Program-made: the position numbers and the translations under genes
Source of the DNA: Gammaproteobacteria bacterium
GTDB taxonomy: Bacteria > Pseudomonadota > Gammaproteobacteria > Pseudomonadales > Azotimanducaceae_A
DNA length: 64,000 nucleotides
Direction: 5' to 3'
Assembly (NCBI GenBank): GCA_012960755.1
Contig: DUAT01000072.1
Coordinates: 89,694-153,693 of the forward strand
The notes under the pieces: generated by a model
Database searches by the model: none
Told to the model about the DNA's origin: nothing
What the model saw: only the letters and a program-made list of their open reading frames with translations
Shown here: positions 10,530-19,550 of the stretch, piece by piece
Layout of the letters: every line of letters begins with the position of its first letter
Numbering within the stretch: the first letter of the stretch is position 1

Positions 10530-10798
10530 TAGTAGTCCTTCAAGGTGAAATTGCCATGTTCAGCGAGTCGGGAAGCGTTTGGCCGCAAGGCGCGCCTCGA
10601 AGGGAATGGCGAGTCCTTTCCGAGAGGTGCAACACCGCGGACGAACGCTTCCCGGCTCGCCCGAAGGGAGCGACCGAAATGATCCAATGCGGCGTTGCAG
10701 TCCTTGGAAAGGACTCGCCATTCCCTGCGCACTGCGCCTTGTCTTGAATCATTTCGGTCGCTCTGAACATGGCAATTTCACCTTGAAGGACTACTAGT
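10528..10798. repeat. 271-bp palindromic repeat element (MITE/BIME-like), in the place of lpxA
   Basis: Bounded by perfect 36-base inverted repeats at 10528-10563 and 10763-10798. Inside are further inverted pairs: 10602-10621 with 10706-10725 (20 bases, perfect), 10668-10683 with 10748-10763 (16 bases, perfect), and 10564-10580 with about 10643-10659 (imperfect). The result is a nested, hairpin-rich unit with no credible gene. A degenerate relative is at 7871-8012. It fills the spacer between fabZ and lpxB, and its left arm touches the lpxB start codon. No target-site duplication is obvious. Confidence 0.9.
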
Positions 10799-10827
10799 CC
10801 CAGGGTCTTCTTAATCCAAACATTAAA

Positions 10828-11277
10828 CTAGCCAATCTTCTGTTCCGCACAAGTTAAAAACGAAGAGCAAACCAACTGGTCTCCAACGAATGCCTTCCCT
10901 GTAGATTTCATCCAATGCGTGCGCAGATTAACGATCTCTATTTCAAGCCTGAGTTGGTCACCGGGCAAAACAGATCGTTTAAATTTCGTTTTATCCGTCC
11001 CGGCCAGATAGTACACATACCCATCTGCCAGTGTTCTGTTGCGGCTCTTGAAAGCCAGTACGCCGGACGCCTGTGCCATCGCTTCGACAATCATAACACC
11101 GGGGAACACCGGGTTTCCCGGGAAATGGCCAGTAAACTGTGGTTCATTAATGGTGACATTCTTGATGGCAACGATGCGCTTGTTTGCTTCAAATTCGATA
11201 ACCCTATCAATCAACAGAAAGGGGAACCGGTGAGGCAGGAGTTGCATTATTTCGGTGACTTCCATCGTGGCTTCCAT
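10828..11277 (-). CDS. fabZ: 3-hydroxyacyl-[acyl-carrier-protein] dehydratase
   Basis: Dehydrates (3R)-hydroxyacyl-ACP in fatty acid synthesis and competes with lipid A synthesis for its substrate. It has 149 residues; the signature [14 protein letters not shown] is near the N-terminus and the catalytic pair is His51 (in [10 protein letters not shown]) and Glu65 (in VEAMAQ). Two in-frame ATGs, at 11277 and 11265, lie in a 12-base near-perfect tandem duplication. I keep the upstream one, which has AGGA about ten bases before it; the second has GGAAG at good spacing. It follows lpxD by 21 bases. Confidence 0.96.
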   Translation of the reverse strand: MEATMEVTEIMQLLPHRFPFLLIDRVIEFEANKRIVAIKNVTINEPQFTGHFPGNPVFPGVMIVEAMAQASGVLAFKSRNRTLADGYVYYLAGTDKTKFKRSVLPGDQLRLEIEIVNLRTHWMKSTGKAFVGDQLVCSSFLTCAEQKIG

Positions 11278-11298
11278 CGTGACTCTATCCTAATATTT

Positions 11299-12312
11299 TT
11301 ATTTAGTTTGCCTCTCAAGCGCTCTTATCCGCTTGAGAATTTCGTCGAGCTTTGCAAAGCCAACGATGCTGCGTTTCCAGGATTTACCAGACATCAATCC
11401 AGTACCGGACGAGTATCTGCCTTTCTCCGTGATTGAACGACTCACCAGGGACATGGCGGTAACTTCTACCTGATCAACTATTTCAATATTATCCACGATA
11501 CCCACAGCACCACCAATCAGACAGAAAGCGCCAATTTTTGTGCTACCCGCAATCGCCGTGCATCCAGAGATTGCAGTGTGATTACCAATGGTCGTGCCAT
11601 GGCCCACTTGCACCTGATTATCCAGCTTTACACCATTGCCTATGGTTGTGTGGTTCAAGGCACCCCGATCAATGGTGGTACCAGCGCCAATTTCGACATC
11701 GTTACCGATCTTTACAGTATAAATTTGCGGAATTTTCACCAGGACGCCATCGGCAGGTTCAAATCCAAATCCATCGGCGCCGATCACAACACCACTATGG
11801 ATGATCGCATTTTCACCAATGCTGACGCCATGATAAAGGCTCACATTGGCCGCCAGCCTGCTGTTTGCACCGACGATGGTCTTCTCGCCTATGAAACATC
11901 CCGCCCCAATAACCACGCCCGCATCGAGACGGGCACCTGCTTCGATGACAGCATGGGCACCGATGGTGACTTCACTGCCGTAAGTCGCTGTACCTGAAAT
12001 CACTGCTGTCGGGTGAATCGTCAGGGCCGGCAGCGGAGTTTGATCAAACAAGGCTGCAATTCTGGCCCAATCCAGCCTGGGCTGGGCAGAAAACAGCACC
12101 GGAATCATACAGTCTTGCGCGTCTTGTTCACGAAGCACCACGGCCGCTGCTTTGCAGGTTGCCAGATATTTTTTGTGACCTGGATTAAACAGGAAGGTGA
12201 GCTGATCAGGCTCGGCATCCAACAAGTTGGCTATGCCGCTAATTTCGATAAATGCATCGCCTTTAAGTACGAGACCGAGTCTGCTAGCTATGTCTCCTAA
12301 GGTGAGAATCAA
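11299..12312 (-). CDS. lpxD: UDP-3-O-acylglucosamine N-acyltransferase
   Basis: Adds the N-linked 3-hydroxyacyl chain in the third step of lipid A synthesis. It has 337 residues: an N-terminal uridine-binding domain, a left-handed beta helix of hexapeptide repeats from about residue 100 to 280, the catalytic His238 in VGHGT, and a C-terminal helix. The start is TTG at 12312, seven bases after the skp stop. Homology of the first residues (ITLGxLA-like) supports it even though the Shine-Dalgarno sequence is weak. Confidence 0.95.
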   Translation of the reverse strand: MILTLGDIASRLGLVLKGDAFIEISGIANLLDAEPDQLTFLFNPGHKKYLATCKAAAVVLREQDAQDCMIPVLFSAQPRLDWARIAALFDQTPLPALTIHPTAVISGTATYGSEVTIGAHAVIEAGARLDAGVVIGAGCFIGEKTIVGANSRLAANVSLYHGVSIGENAIIHSGVVIGADGFGFEPADGVLVKIPQIYTVKIGNDVEIGAGTTIDRGALNHTTIGNGVKLDNQVQVGHGTTIGNHTAISGCTAIAGSTKIGAFCLIGGAVGIVDNIEIVDQVEVTAMSLVSRSITEKGRYSSGTGLMSGKSWKRSIVGFAKLDEILKRIRALERQTK

Positions 12313-12318
12313 GACGCA

Positions 12319-12852
12319 CTATTTCTTCTTGGATGAGGCATCAATCTCATTGAGTTTTTCGGTCACCTTGCGGGTAACATTGTACAAATCACCAACATAC
12401 AGCAGTGCCTGTCTGGGCAGAATCAGATCGTAATCCTCTTTCAGGACAATTTCTTCAATTGCTTTTTGTACCTTGGCGTCGATGCCTGCAAACAGTTCTT
12501 TCTGGCGTTCTTCTATTTGACGCTGCAACTTCTGTCGCAGGTAGACAAAATCATTATTCTTGGACTCGATTTGTTGCTGCAGGCGCCTTTTCTCTCCTTC
12601 ACTCATCACGTCAGCGTCTTTCTGCGCACGTTGCAGCATGGCTGCAGCATCAGACTGAATTTTGCGGATCTCGTCTTCTTCACCTTTGAACTCGGTCTGG
12701 ATTTGTTGCAGTAACCGTTTGGCTTCTTCGGATTGTAAAATTGCGCTCTGAACGTCAACGATGGCTATCTTGACTTCAGCGAATACGGTTGGTGCAGTAA
12801 AGGCCAACGCGAAGATCGCCAGAATTGCCAGAATTCGTTGTTTGATATGCAC
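12319..12852 (-). CDS. skp: periplasmic chaperone Skp/OmpH
   Basis: Holds unfolded outer-membrane proteins in the periplasm and delivers them to the BAM complex. About 177 residues: a signal peptide ending near TAPTVFA, then the two-strand body (EVKIAIVDVQSAI) and long charged coiled-coil arms rich in Lys, Glu and Gln. I choose GTG at 12852 because AGGAG stands six to seven bases upstream; a TTG at 12867 would place that Shine-Dalgarno sequence inside the gene. The 167-base gap to bamA holds a small palindrome (12898-12914, TTCGAG / CTCGAA). Confidence 0.92.
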   Translation of the reverse strand: MHIKQRILAILAIFALAFTAPTVFAEVKIAIVDVQSAILQSEEAKRLLQQIQTEFKGEEDEIRKIQSDAAAMLQRAQKDADVMSEGEKRRLQQQIESKNNDFVYLRQKLQRQIEERQKELFAGIDAKVQKAIEEIVLKEDYDLILPRQALLYVGDLYNVTRKVTEKLNEIDASSKKK

Positions 12853-13019
12853 AGGTATTCTCCTCAAGTGCTGGATTTATATCGAGTTATTCTAATATTC
12901 GAGTATTTCTCGAAGGCGCGATGTTGTCACATACCATCTTTCGATTCAATCTTTTCACGCCGTTTTGACCTCGTTGTGGCCGGAAGGTTCTTATTAGACG
13001 GGGATAAGGGTGAATTCAA

Positions 13020-15344
13020 CTACATCGCCCGGCCCAATTCGAACTGAAATGATTCGGTTTCATCGCCAGGTTTCTCGTTCAATACATGGGCAATACTGAA
13101 GCTCAGCGGGGCGAAACCAGTGATCCAGGTGACTGCTAAACCGACGGTATAACGGAGTTCACCGTCCTTGACACCGGTACAAATTGTACTGATTTCCAGA
13201 CAGTCAGTATTAAAAACATTACCGCCGTCAACAAAAAATACCGACTTCATTTGTCGCTGGTCTTCGATAAATGGTAACGGGAAGATAATCTCTGCATTAA
13301 AGGTGATGAGGGTGTTGCCACCAATTGGATCAGGGTCATTAAACTGATCATTGGGCGACGGCGTAGCCCTGGGCCCCAAAGAGTTGCTTTCGTAACCCCG
13401 TACCGATCCAAAACCACCTGCATAGAAGTTTTTGTAAAATGGATAAGTCTCTGTGCCGCCAAAAGAGTTCCCATAGCCCAGGTTGGTGGCAAGGCGCAAA
13501 GTGAGTGCCCGGGTCAGGGGAAAGAAGATCTGGCCAGCGTAGTTAATCCGATAAAACTCCAGTTCACTGCCGGGTACCGTCATCTCAAACGAAAACGTCT
13601 GGGACTTGCCCCCCGTTGGAAGTAATCCACGATTCAAAGCAGACATGGAATACGCGGCCTGTAATGTGAACAGTTTAAACTCGTTACCTTCACGGGCCAG
13701 GAATTGGGAAATTTCCTGGGCTGGGAATATGCCCTCGGTGATATTGGTATCTTCGTAGCCGAAGCTGAAATTTACCCTGGAAACTTCGCTGATCGGGTAC
13801 CCAAAGTTCACACTGACACCCAGAGAGTCGGTGGAAAATCGCGCTATATTCCGTTCGTCAAAATCACTTTTGCGATAAAAAACCGAATAACCACGACTTA
13901 CACCATCGACAGTGTAGTAAGGATTGAAATAGGAAAAATTGTACGCTGTTTGAAAGCTGCTGTGATTAACCCCCAGGTTAATACTGTTACCCGTCCCCCA
14001 GATATTGTTCTCCTGATAGCTGGCGCCCAATATCAATCCAGTATCTTGAGCGTACCCCAGGGTGCCGGATATTGAACCAGAGGGTTGTTCCTCTACGGTA
14101 TATTGAACATCAATCTGATCTTCGGTGCCCGGGACAGCGGGAGTTTCAACGTTGACCGCCCGGAAGAAACCTAACCTCTCGAGCCGTACCTGTGAACGCT
14201 CAATAAAAGCGTCGGATGCCCAACCCCCTTCCATCTGGCGCATTTCCCGGCGCAACACCACGTCTTGGGTCACAGTATTGCCTGAAAAACTTATCCTGCG
14301 AACATAGGCGCGCTTCCCCGCATCAACAAACATTCTGATTTCAACAGTATTATCCTCGTCGGACGGAACCGGTTGCCCACTGGCATTGGCGAACATATAG
14401 CCCGCATTACCCAGTGCACGAGTGATTTGTTCCTCGGAGATGGTCATTAACTGCCGATTGAAGATCTGCCCTGGCTGTATGTACACAAGGGCGCGAATAC
14501 TCTCTTCGGGAATGTCATGGAGTTCCCCCGCAATACCAACCTTCGAAACTGTGAACTGCTCACCTTCAATCAGGTTAACGGTGATGTAGACATCTTCCTT
14601 GTTAGGGGCAATCGAGACCAGGGTGGAATCAACCAGAAAATTTAGATATCCGCGGTCCAGATAATAGGATTCCAGGGTCTCCAGGTCGCCGGTCAACTTT
14701 TCTCTGGAGTAGCGATCATCCTTGGTATAGAACGAGAACCAGCCTGGCAAACGAAGTTCCAGAAGCTCCAGCAGTGTTTCATCGTCAAATACCTTGTTGC
14801 CAACAATGTTAATATGTTTGATACCAGCAACATCACCTTCAGTAACATCGATAAGTATCTCTACCCGATTTCTAGGCAGTGCACGAAGCTCGGTTTCAAT
14901 GCGGGCGCCATATCGCCCCTGGGAGACATACTGCCGTTCTAGATCAGTACGAATATGTTCAAGCGTCACCTTCTTGAATATTTCACCCTCCGACAGACCT
15001 GAGTTACCCAAACCCTCGAGCAGGGCATCAGTTTTAATCGCCTTGTTGCCCTCAATTTGAATCGAATTGATCGTGGGACGTTCAGTCAGCATGATCACCA
15101 GGACATTACCATCCCGACCTACCTGAACATCGTTGAACGAACCTGTTTTAAACAGATTGCGAATAACCTCACGCAGATCTTCACTTTCAAGATCGTCGCC
15201 GACATTCACAGGTATTGCGGCAAACACGGTCCCTGCGGAAACACGTTGCAAACCCTCAATTCGAACGTCCGAGACAGTAAACGCAGAGACCTGAAAACAC
15301 ATCACCAGGGCAAGCATACCAAATAAGCTTCTCAATTCTTTCAT
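13020..15344 (-). CDS. bamA: outer membrane protein assembly factor BamA
   Basis: Outer-membrane Omp85 protein that folds beta-barrel proteins into the outer membrane. About 774 residues: a signal peptide (MKELRSLFGMLALVMCF, cleaved after QVSA), five POTRA domains to about residue 420, and a 16-strand barrel. The loop-6 motif VRGY is present in GGFGSVRGYESNSLGP, and the C-terminal strand ends FQFELGRAM. The ATG at 15344 gives a normal signal peptide; a TTG three codons earlier is less likely. It sits between rseP and skp, as is standard. Confidence 0.97.
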   Translation of the reverse strand: MKELRSLFGMLALVMCFQVSAFTVSDVRIEGLQRVSAGTVFAAIPVNVGDDLESEDLREVIRNLFKTGSFNDVQVGRDGNVLVIMLTERPTINSIQIEGNKAIKTDALLEGLGNSGLSEGEIFKKVTLEHIRTDLERQYVSQGRYGARIETELRALPRNRVEILIDVTEGDVAGIKHINIVGNKVFDDETLLELLELRLPGWFSFYTKDDRYSREKLTGDLETLESYYLDRGYLNFLVDSTLVSIAPNKEDVYITVNLIEGEQFTVSKVGIAGELHDIPEESIRALVYIQPGQIFNRQLMTISEEQITRALGNAGYMFANASGQPVPSDEDNTVEIRMFVDAGKRAYVRRISFSGNTVTQDVVLRREMRQMEGGWASDAFIERSQVRLERLGFFRAVNVETPAVPGTEDQIDVQYTVEEQPSGSISGTLGYAQDTGLILGASYQENNIWGTGNSINLGVNHSSFQTAYNFSYFNPYYTVDGVSRGYSVFYRKSDFDERNIARFSTDSLGVSVNFGYPISEVSRVNFSFGYEDTNITEGIFPAQEISQFLAREGNEFKLFTLQAAYSMSALNRGLLPTGGKSQTFSFEMTVPGSELEFYRINYAGQIFFPLTRALTLRLATNLGYGNSFGGTETYPFYKNFYAGGFGSVRGYESNSLGPRATPSPNDQFNDPDPIGGNTLITFNAEIIFPLPFIEDQRQMKSVFFVDGGNVFNTDCLEISTICTGVKDGELRYTVGLAVTWITGFAPLSFSIAHVLNEKPGDETESFQFELGRAM

Positions 15345-15365
15345 AAACAACAAAACCGTGAGGTT

Positions 15366-16787
15366 CTAAAGCCTCATTAGATCATTATAAAAAGCCAATA
15401 ACATGATACTGACAATAACGAACACACCCATCTGTAAACCCCACATCTGGATACGTTCCGGCACTGGACGCCGGGTGATCAATTCCACCAGATAATAAAG
15501 CAGATGACCACCGTCCAACACCGGGATGGGTAACAAATTTATCACGCCCAGGCTAACGCTAAGCAATGCGATAAACGATATAAAATTGGTTATACCTGAT
15601 TGGGCAGTCGCATTGGCAACCTGTGCAATGGTGATGGGTCCACTCAGGTTCTTGGTAGAAATCGCGCCCTGAATCATCTTCTTGATTGACTCTAGAGTAA
15701 AAACAGTCACCGACCAGGTCTTTTTAACGGCAGGGATCCATGCTGAGTAAAACGGATAACTCACTTCTCTCCGCATATTTTCGGGCAATTCAACTGGCAG
15801 TCTCGAGGCACCAATGAAACCGATCGTCTTGCCCCCACGTTCTATCGATTTGGGCATGATTGTTAACTCGATGACCTGACCATCCCTGACTACAGACAGG
15901 ACCACGATCTCACCGGGATGTGCCTGGATCTTCTCAACAAAATCTGCCCAGTTGGAAACTGATTCACCGTCAAAAGCCAGAACCTTATCCTCGACTGCCA
16001 TTCCCGCTGCTTTGGCGGCACCGTCATCAACCAGACCGCCGATGATTGCTGGAATGGGCGGGTAGTCTAAAACCAGTCCCAGGTCATTGGTTGGATAGGG
16101 GTTTTCTGCCTCCGACAACCACTCCACGACGCCAATCTGGTATGTCGCAAGCGAGTCGTTACTACCGGCTTCCCTCACTGTAATCTGGATTTGCCCGGTA
16201 TCGCCAATGCGGCCAAACAACTGCATATTCACATCAGACCAGGTAAGGGTCGGGTTTGCGTCAATTACGACAATTTCCTGTCCGCGTTCGAGCCCGGCCT
16301 GACCTGCTGGAGAATCAGGGTCGATTTCACCCAGCAGTGGAACAACACCGGTAATGCCGACCGTGAACAATAGCCAGTAGGCTGCGATTGCCAATAGAAA
16401 GTTCGCGATGGGGCCCGCAGCGAGTATCGCTATCCGCTGTAACACCGGTTTGCGATTAAACGCCAGGTGTTTTTGATCATCAGGGACAAAGCCCTCACGT
16501 TCGTCCAGCATTTTGACATAGCCACCCAGAGGGATGGCAGCAATAGCAAATTCTGTACCCTGAAGCGGCTCATTGCTGCGTGTGAGAATTTCCTGCTCCG
16601 GCGGTGGAGGCACATCAGCCGGTGGTTTGCCGCGCTTCATAATAATAGGTTTACCAAAACCGACACTAAATCGAAGCACATGGACATTACACAGTCGTGC
16701 CACCCAATAATGGCCGAATTCATGGATCGTTACCAAAATCGAGAGCGTAACGATGAGTGCCAGGGCACTCTGTAAGAACTCAATCAT
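15366..16787 (-). CDS. rseP: site-2 zinc protease RseP
   Basis: Inner-membrane protease that cuts anti-sigma factor RseA within the membrane and so releases sigma-E; it also clears signal-peptide remnants. It has 473 residues, with the zinc motif HEFGH at 22-26 in the first membrane helix, two PDZ domains in the middle, and the second active-site motif LLPIPVLDGGHLLYY near the C-terminus. Its likely substrate RseA is encoded at 57599-58273 in the same window. Confidence 0.97.
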   Translation of the reverse strand: MIEFLQSALALIVTLSILVTIHEFGHYWVARLCNVHVLRFSVGFGKPIIMKRGKPPADVPPPPEQEILTRSNEPLQGTEFAIAAIPLGGYVKMLDEREGFVPDDQKHLAFNRKPVLQRIAILAAGPIANFLLAIAAYWLLFTVGITGVVPLLGEIDPDSPAGQAGLERGQEIVVIDANPTLTWSDVNMQLFGRIGDTGQIQITVREAGSNDSLATYQIGVVEWLSEAENPYPTNDLGLVLDYPPIPAIIGGLVDDGAAKAAGMAVEDKVLAFDGESVSNWADFVEKIQAHPGEIVVLSVVRDGQVIELTIMPKSIERGGKTIGFIGASRLPVELPENMRREVSYPFYSAWIPAVKKTWSVTVFTLESIKKMIQGAISTKNLSGPITIAQVANATAQSGITNFISFIALLSVSLGVINLLPIPVLDGGHLLYYLVELITRRPVPERIQMWGLQMGVFVIVSIMLLAFYNDLMRL

Positions 16788-16844
16788 ACTATTCCCATCT
16801 CATCTGCCAACTGCTGCCGAAATCAAACATCACCACCTATTACA

Positions 16845-18038
16845 CTATGACCGACTGCGAAGCTTCATGCTTTCGAGTGCTTTTGATCTTGCTTCGGCAT
16901 CCACTACGATAATATCTGCAATTGTTGATACTGCCTCGCCCTTTGTCTGATTTAATACCTGATCGATGATGATTGGGATGTCCGTAAACTGAATAAGTTC
17001 ACGTAAAAATGCATCAACGGCAATTTCATTGGCTGCATTAAGCGAAATCGACAGGCTCCCAGCCCCCTCCGCAGCGGCTTCCGCCAGTTCCACACAGGGA
17101 AAACGCTGACGATCGACGGGCTCAAAGTCAAATCGACCCATGGTAAGCAGATCCAGGCTATCGACGCCGGAACTTACCCTCTCCGGCCACGCCAGCCCAT
17201 GTGCAATGGGTGTTCGCATATCCGGATTGCCCATTTGCGCCACAACAGAGCCATCGACATATTCCACCATGGAATGAATGATCTGTTGTGGATGAATCAC
17301 AATCTCAATACCGGATAACGGCACGTTAAATAACCAACGAGCCTCAATGAGTTCCAGGCCTTTATTCATCATCGTCGCTGAATCCACGGATATCTTGCGG
17401 CCCATACTGAAATTCGGATGTCGGCAGGCCTGGGCCACAGAAACATCAACCAGTTCCGGTATTGGCGTTCTGAGCAGGGGACCGCCGGATCCGGTCAGGA
17501 GGATCTTGCGGATCCCCTCCGCAAACCCTTTTGCACCGTTCGCCAGGCATTGGTAGATTGCATTGTGCTCACTGTCAATGGGTAACAGTGTCGCACCATT
17601 TTCTTCGCAGGCCCTGGTGAAGAGTGCACCAGACATCACCAGGGATTCCTTGTTCGCCAGAAGCAATTTTTTACCACTGGTCGCAGCAGCCATGGAGGAT
17701 TCCAGCCCGGCAGCACCGACTATTGCTGCCATCACAATGTCGACCTCTGAACGACTGGCAACCTCGCACAGACCCGCCGCGCCTGTTAAAACTTCTGTTT
17801 TACAACCCTCATTACAAAGTCTTGCAGATAGATCAGCCGCGCTTTTTTCATCCCGCATCACGACAACGCGTGGCTTGAATTCTTTACACTGGTCAAACAA
17901 TGCCGACACGCTGGTGTTAGCTGTCAGGGCGAATACCGAATATCGACGGGTATGCCGCCTGATCACATCCAGGGTGTTTTGGCCAATGCTGCCGGTCGAT
18001 CCGAGGATAGTCACGCTTTGGATTGCCGCAGTCGTCAT
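16845..18038 (-). CDS. dxr: 1-deoxy-D-xylulose 5-phosphate reductoisomerase
   Basis: Second step of the MEP pathway: makes 2-C-methyl-D-erythritol 4-phosphate with NADPH. About 397 residues; NADPH motif GSTGSIG at 13-19, the metal/substrate segment SEHNAIYQCL, and MMNKGLELIEARWLF, all typical. The ATG at 18038 overlaps the cdsA stop as TGATG, which fits coupled translation; a GTG nine bases upstream is the alternative start. Confidence 0.97.
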   Translation of the reverse strand: MTTAAIQSVTILGSTGSIGQNTLDVIRRHTRRYSVFALTANTSVSALFDQCKEFKPRVVVMRDEKSAADLSARLCNEGCKTEVLTGAAGLCEVASRSEVDIVMAAIVGAAGLESSMAAATSGKKLLLANKESLVMSGALFTRACEENGATLLPIDSEHNAIYQCLANGAKGFAEGIRKILLTGSGGPLLRTPIPELVDVSVAQACRHPNFSMGRKISVDSATMMNKGLELIEARWLFNVPLSGIEIVIHPQQIIHSMVEYVDGSVVAQMGNPDMRTPIAHGLAWPERVSSGVDSLDLLTMGRFDFEPVDRQRFPCVELAEAAAEGAGSLSISLNAANEIAVDAFLRELIQFTDIPIIIDQVLNQTKGEAVSTIADIIVVDAEARSKALESMKLRSRS

Positions 18039-18847
18039 CAGGACCACCCAAACACGACGATAAACAGTGCAAAAACAGGACCTGCAGAAAGCAGACTATC
18101 CAGACGATCCAGCACACCACCGTGACCAGGGAGCAATCCACTTGAATCTTTAATACCCCGGTTGCGCTTTAACATGCTTTCAACCAGGTCACCCAGTACA
18201 GAAACCATAATGATCACCACGCAACCCACAAGAAAGATAACACCCCCGATGGACTGTAAATCCGGTCTGCCCAGCCACATCAACATGGCAACGGCGATAA
18301 GCGTTGCGAACAGCAAACCACCGCAAAACCCCTCCCATGATTTTCCCGGGCTGACCTTCGGCGCAAGCTTTTTGCTGCCAAAAGCTTTGCCAGAGAAATA
18401 AGCACCAATATCTGCGCCCCAGATTAAAAAGAACAGTAAAAGAATCAGGAAACTGCTGTCGGTAGTTTGTTTTAAAGTCACCATGGCGACATGCCCGGGA
18501 ACCAGACAGAAAACCCCCATGAGACTGATAGCAGCCTTAGAAGACCACCAGTTGGACATTTGTGGATAATTCACAACGAGAACGAAAGCCACCAGCCACC
18601 AGATTACACCGGGGATTAGCAGCAGTTCAGCACTGACAAAGGATGACGCACCCATTAGCAAAGCAATAAACAAGGCGTACAGATAACGATTTGAACCTTC
18701 AAATCCGGCAAAATTGGCCCATTCCCAGGCCGCAATCGTCAGCACCGCGCCTATAAACACGGTAAATGCCTGGGTCGGAAGAAAAAAAACACCTCCGATA
18801 GCGATGGGGATAAGAATCAGTGCGGTGACAATTCGCTGCTTTAACAT
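18038..18847 (-). CDS. cdsA: phosphatidate cytidylyltransferase
   Basis: Makes CDP-diacylglycerol from phosphatidate and CTP in the inner membrane. It has 269 residues with about eight hydrophobic helices and the C-terminal family signature with LKRNRGIKDSS followed by GHGGVLDRLDS, which contains the metal-binding aspartates. The gene begins 13 bases after frr. uppS, which usually lies between frr and cdsA, is absent. Confidence 0.96.
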   Translation of the reverse strand: MLKQRIVTALILIPIAIGGVFFLPTQAFTVFIGAVLTIAAWEWANFAGFEGSNRYLYALFIALLMGASSFVSAELLLIPGVIWWLVAFVLVVNYPQMSNWWSSKAAISLMGVFCLVPGHVAMVTLKQTTDSSFLILLLFFLIWGADIGAYFSGKAFGSKKLAPKVSPGKSWEGFCGGLLFATLIAVAMLMWLGRPDLQSIGGVIFLVGCVVIIMVSVLGDLVESMLKRNRGIKDSSGLLPGHGGVLDRLDSLLSAGPVFALFIVVFGWS

Positions 18848-18860
18848 CGTGGCAACCCGC

Positions 18861-19418
18861 CTAAATCTCCATCAGATCAGCTTCTTTAGCCACTAACGTG
18901 TTTTCAACTTCTTTTATGTTTGCATCTGTCAGCTTTTGCATCACGTCAATAGCGCGCCGTTCTTCATCTTCGGAAATCTCTTTCTCCTTTAGAAGATCCT
19001 TCATATCGGAATTTGCATCCCGGCGGATGTTGCGTATCGCCACCCGAGCGTTTTCAGCTTCATGTTTCGCTATTCGAGCCAGATCCCGACGATTTTCCTC
19101 TGTCAGCGGCGGCATCGGCAGTCGTATTTTGTCACCACTGGTGGAAGGATTTAATCCAAGGTCTGATTTTAATATCGCCTTCTCAACGACGGGAATCATC
19201 GGTTTTTCCCAGGGCACTATCGCCAGGGTACGGGCGTCTTCAATTGTGATGTTGGCCACCTGGTTCAATGGTGTGTTATTGCCATAATAATCGACTAAGA
19301 TTCCGTCGAGTATTCTCGGATGCGCCTTTCCCGTTCGGATCTTGGCAAACGCGGTACCAAGGGATGCCAGGGACTTTTTCATCCTCTCTTCAGCATCTTT
19401 CCTGATTTCTTCAAGCAC
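18861..19418 (-). CDS. frr: ribosome recycling factor
   Basis: Splits post-termination ribosomes together with EF-G. It has 185 residues, the exact family length, with the tRNA-like domain arrangement recognisable from [19 protein letters not shown] and the C-terminal helix [19 protein letters not shown]. The start is GTG at 19418, with GGGG six bases upstream. The spacer to pyrH is occupied by a 20-base tandem repeat. Confidence 0.97.
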   Translation of the reverse strand: MLEEIRKDAEERMKKSLASLGTAFAKIRTGKAHPRILDGILVDYYGNNTPLNQVANITIEDARTLAIVPWEKPMIPVVEKAILKSDLGLNPSTSGDKIRLPMPPLTEENRRDLARIAKHEAENARVAIRNIRRDANSDMKDLLKEKEISEDEERRAIDVMQKLTDANIKEVENTLVAKEADLMEI

Positions 19419-19450
19419 TTTTATCCCCTGTTAAATTTGCTTTCGTCAGA

Positions 19451-19550
19451 GCCTTCAGCTCCCAATCAAAGCCTTCCGCTCCCAATCAAAGCCTTCCGCT
19501 CTCAGTCAAAGCCCTCAGCGCCCAATCAAAGCCTTGAGCTCTCAATGAGT
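19451..19550. repeat. 20-bp tandem repeat spanning the pyrH stop codon
   Basis: Five adjacent 20-base units begin at 19451, 19471, 19491, 19511 and 19531, with plus-strand consensus GCCTTCCGCTCCCAATCAAA. The unit farthest right (19531-19550) is the native 3' end of pyrH coding sequence. The other four are diverged copies that fill the pyrH-frr spacer. On the transcript each copy reads TTTGATTGGGAGCGGAAGGC, so each repeats a TGA and a purine-rich stretch. Confidence 0.93.

Noticed and set aside
10529..10797. Several open frames of 60-76 codons on both strands between fabZ and lpxB.
   Set aside because: They are readings of the symmetric palindromic element; the same peptide ends (such as HGNFTLKDY) appear from both strands because the arms are inverted copies.
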